A stretch of DNA of 64,000 nucleotides from Tanytarsus gracilentus (lineage: Eukaryota; Arthropoda; Insecta; Diptera; Chironomidae): positions 1,674,001 to 1,738,000 of the forward strand of contig JAXRKN010000040.1 in assembly GCA_038502055.1 (NCBI GenBank), read 5' to 3'. Positions 61,169 through 64,000 of this stretch are shown here, one piece after another. Position 1 is the first letter of the stretch. Every line of letters starts with the position of its first letter. The notes below the pieces were generated by a model, which saw nothing but the letters and a program-made list of their open reading frames with translations, made no database searches and was not told the origin of the DNA. Made by a program: the position numbers and the translations under genes.

Positions 61169-62552
61169 CTTGCGTTTCCTCCTTTTTTTTTTTTTGATGG
61201 TTTGTGTTTCCGTCATAAAAAATTGGCGCTGACCCTCCTGGACCCCCACGACCCTCCAAAGTTTCGATTTCTTTTTTATAACAAAAAAGCCTACAATCTT
61301 AAGGGAAGTATTTTGTGGTTACACGAGAGGTCTTAGGTGTACCACAAGGGGTACCAACTTACAATGGGTAAAAACTTTAATTTTGACCATTTTCATCTTA
61401 ACTTGTGGGTTAACCATTATTACAAAACACTCATATTAAATGTAGTTAACATTTTATAAAACACAAAGTTGATAAACACGTGGGTTACCTATTTATGTAA
61501 AACACAAACTTATATTTAGTTAACCGTTTTTAAAAAAAAAAATCTTCTTTTTTTATTTTTAAAAATTTAACAAAATTTTTCCTTTTACTAAAAAAATTTC
61601 CCCAAACCAATGTTTTAAAAATATTCCTCAAAAATTTTCCTTCTACAAAAATATTATAAACAGTTTTCTTTTAAAAATATTTCCTAAAATTTTCTTACAA
61701 AAAATATTTTTTTTTTATAAAAATTTCTAAAAAATTTTTTTAAAAAAAACCTTAAAATATTAAAAATTTAAAATCACCCAATAAAAAATTATCATAAAAT
61801 TAAAAAATAATTATTTAAATATTTATAAACTTTGAGTTTGAAAGTTTTGAATAGAACATAAAAAAAGTGTTTTTTAAATTTTAAATATAAAAATTAATCT
61901 AGAAGGCTCAAAAGTAATTTTAATATGTAAGGTTAAAAAACAATAGTTATATGATAAAAAGTAAACTTTTTCATGAAAAATAATAAAATATTCTGGATTT
62001 CTAAAGGCGTGCCTTATACTTCAAGTTTATAAGGGCAGTATAAAATATCAAAGGGCAAAGCCTTGAAAAAAAATATCAAAGGGCAAAGCCCTTGAAAAAA
62101 AATATCAAAGGGCAGCCGAACAAAAATAAAAGGTGCTCGACTTAAAATACAAAAAAATATAAAGTTCAATTAAAAAAAAAATATCGCTTAACACAATAAA
62201 TTATTTGTTTTCGTATAAATCGGTTAACCACATAAATTTATTTTCTTCGTAAAAATCTTAACCCACATATTAAGGTGTAAAGTTAAAAAATTTTTTTTTT
62301 CTTGTTGCGACCCTTGTTGCGCACTTGAATTAAAGTGTGCTAAGTAACCCTCCCCACCCGAGAACCCCAATCCCCCTTTCCTTAAGATTGTGGTTTTGGG
62401 TATAAACAAAGAGAAAAATGAACTTGGAGGGTCGTAGGGGGGTCCAGGAGGGTCAGCGCCAATTTTTTTTTGCAGATTCGGACTCAGGGAGCCCTAATCT
62501 ACAAGAATCCATCAAAAAAAGTATGAAAAAAAACCGGCCCAGGAAACGCAAG
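61169..62552. mobile_element. Long-terminal-inverted-repeat element (fold-back / MITE-like), ~1.4 kb
   Basis: Outer arms begin CTTGCGTTTCCT (61169-61180) and end with its complement AGGAAACGCAAG (62541-62552). Inside, 61223-61259 and 62424-62462 are near-perfect inverted copies containing GGCGCTGACCCTCC and ACGACCCTCCAA, and further in ACAATCTTAAGG and GTGGTTAACC-like blocks also pair. The arms thus extend at least 100-300 bp with decay. The left arm holds a diverged direct duplication of a GTGGGTTA...TTAGTTAAC unit. No protein is encoded. Target duplication could not be fixed because the flanks are A/T runs; exact ends and superfamily are uncertain. Confidence 0.72.
62045..62116. repeat. 2.5-copy 28-29-bp repeat with hairpin core
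   Basis: Units beginning ATATCAAAGGGC at 62045, 62073 and 62102, each followed by AAAGCC(C)TTGAAAAAAA in the first two. The core AAGGGCAAAGCCCTT is a 6-bp stem with a 3-base loop. It lies in the centre of the inverted-repeat element. Confidence 0.8.
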
Positions 62553-64000
62553 TTTTTCCAAAAATTATAATCTTTAATGCTACATATAAAATTTAGATTT
62601 TTAGATCATGTCCTGGAAAAACTGGAATTTTTACAAATGTTGCGTATTTTAATTAAAAAAAGATGGTCAGACTACTGAAGGGTGGCTGACTCGGCTCAAA
62701 AAATTCATTAAGATTCAAAATAATTTTTAAATACGTTAAAAGAAAAAATTGAACAAATCAAAAAATGAAATTTTTTTAGTTTTTAAAAAATATTTTTTGT
62801 TTGATTTTTAGAAAATTAAAAATTAATAAAACATTTTGAAATTTAGCGCAATTGATTTTTAATAGTGTTTTTTCGAAATCTTTTTATGTGTAGTAAAAAT
62901 TGGAAAAGTGATATAAATTATTGATGAATAAAAAATTTTTTATTACGTTGACATGGATGATTCTTCTTTCAGTAAATTTGCGTAAATAGTTGGACAAGAG
63001 TAAATAGGACACTTCATAAAAATACGGTAAAAAAAAGTTTTTAAAAAAACTCCTCCGCACCTTAAAAAGAGAAAAGAGCTCTTTTTAAACAAAATCTGTG
63101 CACACTCTTAAATGTGCAAAATTACAGTAAATTTGTTTTTCACACAAAACCTTAAATTTTTGTGAAATTCTACAAATGAAAGAAAATTTTTAAAAAAACT
63201 CGCACAACCCATAAAACCATTTGATTTTAAAATGATGTGAGAACTTTTAATTAAGAAAAAAAATGACAGTGCATGGAAACTCATCAATAAGCTTGATTTA
63301 TCGATGTCGCATCGATAAGATTGAAAGAAAAAGCTAAGAAGAAGACAATTGAAAGGAAATCATCATTAGCTGTTGACCAGCAACAAATAACAATCAGCTG
63401 AATCAGACAACGGCAGTGCAGAGAAAGCACAATTTCATTTTAGGAAAACCATAAATATCTTAAATCTGATCATGTAGATCTATCGTTCATTTGTGTAGCG
63501 GAATTTTTAAAATGCGTCACTCCCAATCTCTGATTTATCTGTCAAAAGAAAGGAAAAACACCTTGACCATAATGATGACCAATTCCCGGTCACTTTACTA
63601 AATTACCTCATTCGTATTGTGTTGTCGTTTGAATGAAATTGACATGCAAATCATGTGACTTTGACGAAACATTAAATCATACATAGCAAATCACTTTCGT
63701 TTTCTTTTGTGAACAAGTGCAGTTTAAAATTGAAAAATAAATAAATTTATGAGCATAAAGGTGTAAAAAATTATTAATAAGGCAAACTTTTGTCTCATGG
63801 CTGTCAATGTTTAGTTGCATGAATGGGAAAAATCTCCTGTATGAAATTCGATTCGGAACCGCAGTCTGTATAACTTTAATAAATGCAATAACACGTGATC
63901 TTTTTTGGGCTTGGTATCGATACGTTTCTGAGTACAGGAAAAAAAATATTTCTCATGCATTTTAAAGTATTAAACCATAATTAATAAATATAGCAACTTG
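62553..64000. other. Right-hand intergenic region
   Basis: AT-rich with no coding sequence recognised. The part after about 63280 is less A/T-monotonous and contains a palindromic ATCGAT double site, so it could be the promoter or 5' flank of a gene beyond the window. Confidence 0.45.
63298..63318. promoter_or_regulatory. Palindromic double DRE / BEAF-32-like site
   Basis: TTATCGATG and CATCGATAA are perfect 9-bp inverted arms around a TCG spacer. Each arm contains ATCGAT/CGATA, the core shared by the DREF element (TATCGATA) and BEAF-32 boundary sites of flies. Function here is inferred. Confidence 0.4.

Noticed and set aside
1..64000. CRISPR arrays, tRNA or rRNA genes, bacterial operons
   Set aside because: No regularly spaced direct repeats with unique spacers, no tRNA A/B box pairs or rRNA blocks noticed, and gene structure is eukaryotic throughout.

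Overview
The window looks like a piece of an insect nuclear genome, most likely a lower dipteran (midge or mosquito grade). The DNA is strongly AT-rich. Genes are split by many very short GT-AG introns (about 58-66 nt) alongside a few very long ones. Recognisable proteins are animal or arthropod types: the ecdysone-induced nuclear receptor E78, integrin-linked kinase, flotillin-1 and syntaxin 17. I saw no prokaryotic operon, CRISPR array, tRNA or rRNA. The species assignment is inference; the gene models below were assembled by hand, and all complete ones close to exact multiples of three across every splice junction.

Layout. 1-1029 (-): 5' part of a secreted GDSL phospholipase B-like gene, running off the left edge. 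1630-2274 (-): a two-exon gene for an unrecognised AT-hook protein. 3064-4069 (+): syntaxin 17 in three exons. 6989-49315 (-): one nuclear receptor gene, E78/Eip78C, fills two thirds of the window. Its DNA-binding domain is cut into tiny exons near 30 kb (one is 38 nt), its ligand-binding domain lies at 7.0-8.6 kb, a 21-kb intron separates the two, and there are two alternative coding starts (49315 and 41234). 51017-52504 (-): integrin-linked kinase. 53084-56703 (+): a ten-exon gene for a WW plus CUE-like protein, divergent from ILK across a 579-bp shared promoter interval. 58220-60991 (-): flotillin-1, convergent with the WW gene.

The E78 introns and the right flank hold the accessory material: a complete 1.96-kb non-autonomous hAT transposon with 8-bp target duplication, GC-rich subterminal repeats, a ~120-bp tandem array and a broken transposase tail (16622-18580); a TATGGCAAC repeat cluster beside an orphan exon-like segment (27.4-27.9 kb); a frameshifted membrane-protein-like ORF (44.8-45.2 kb); nuclear-receptor-type binding sites near the alternative E78 starts; and a 1.4-kb long-inverted-repeat element upstream of flotillin (61.2-62.55 kb).

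Functionally the genes are neighbours rather than a pathway: membrane trafficking and autophagy (syntaxin 17), membrane microdomains (flotillin-1), integrin adhesion (ILK) and steroid-hormone transcriptional response (E78). The most informative observations are the E78 alternative-start architecture with candidate hormone-response sites, the intact hAT deletion derivative, and the unfamiliar WW/CUE protein.
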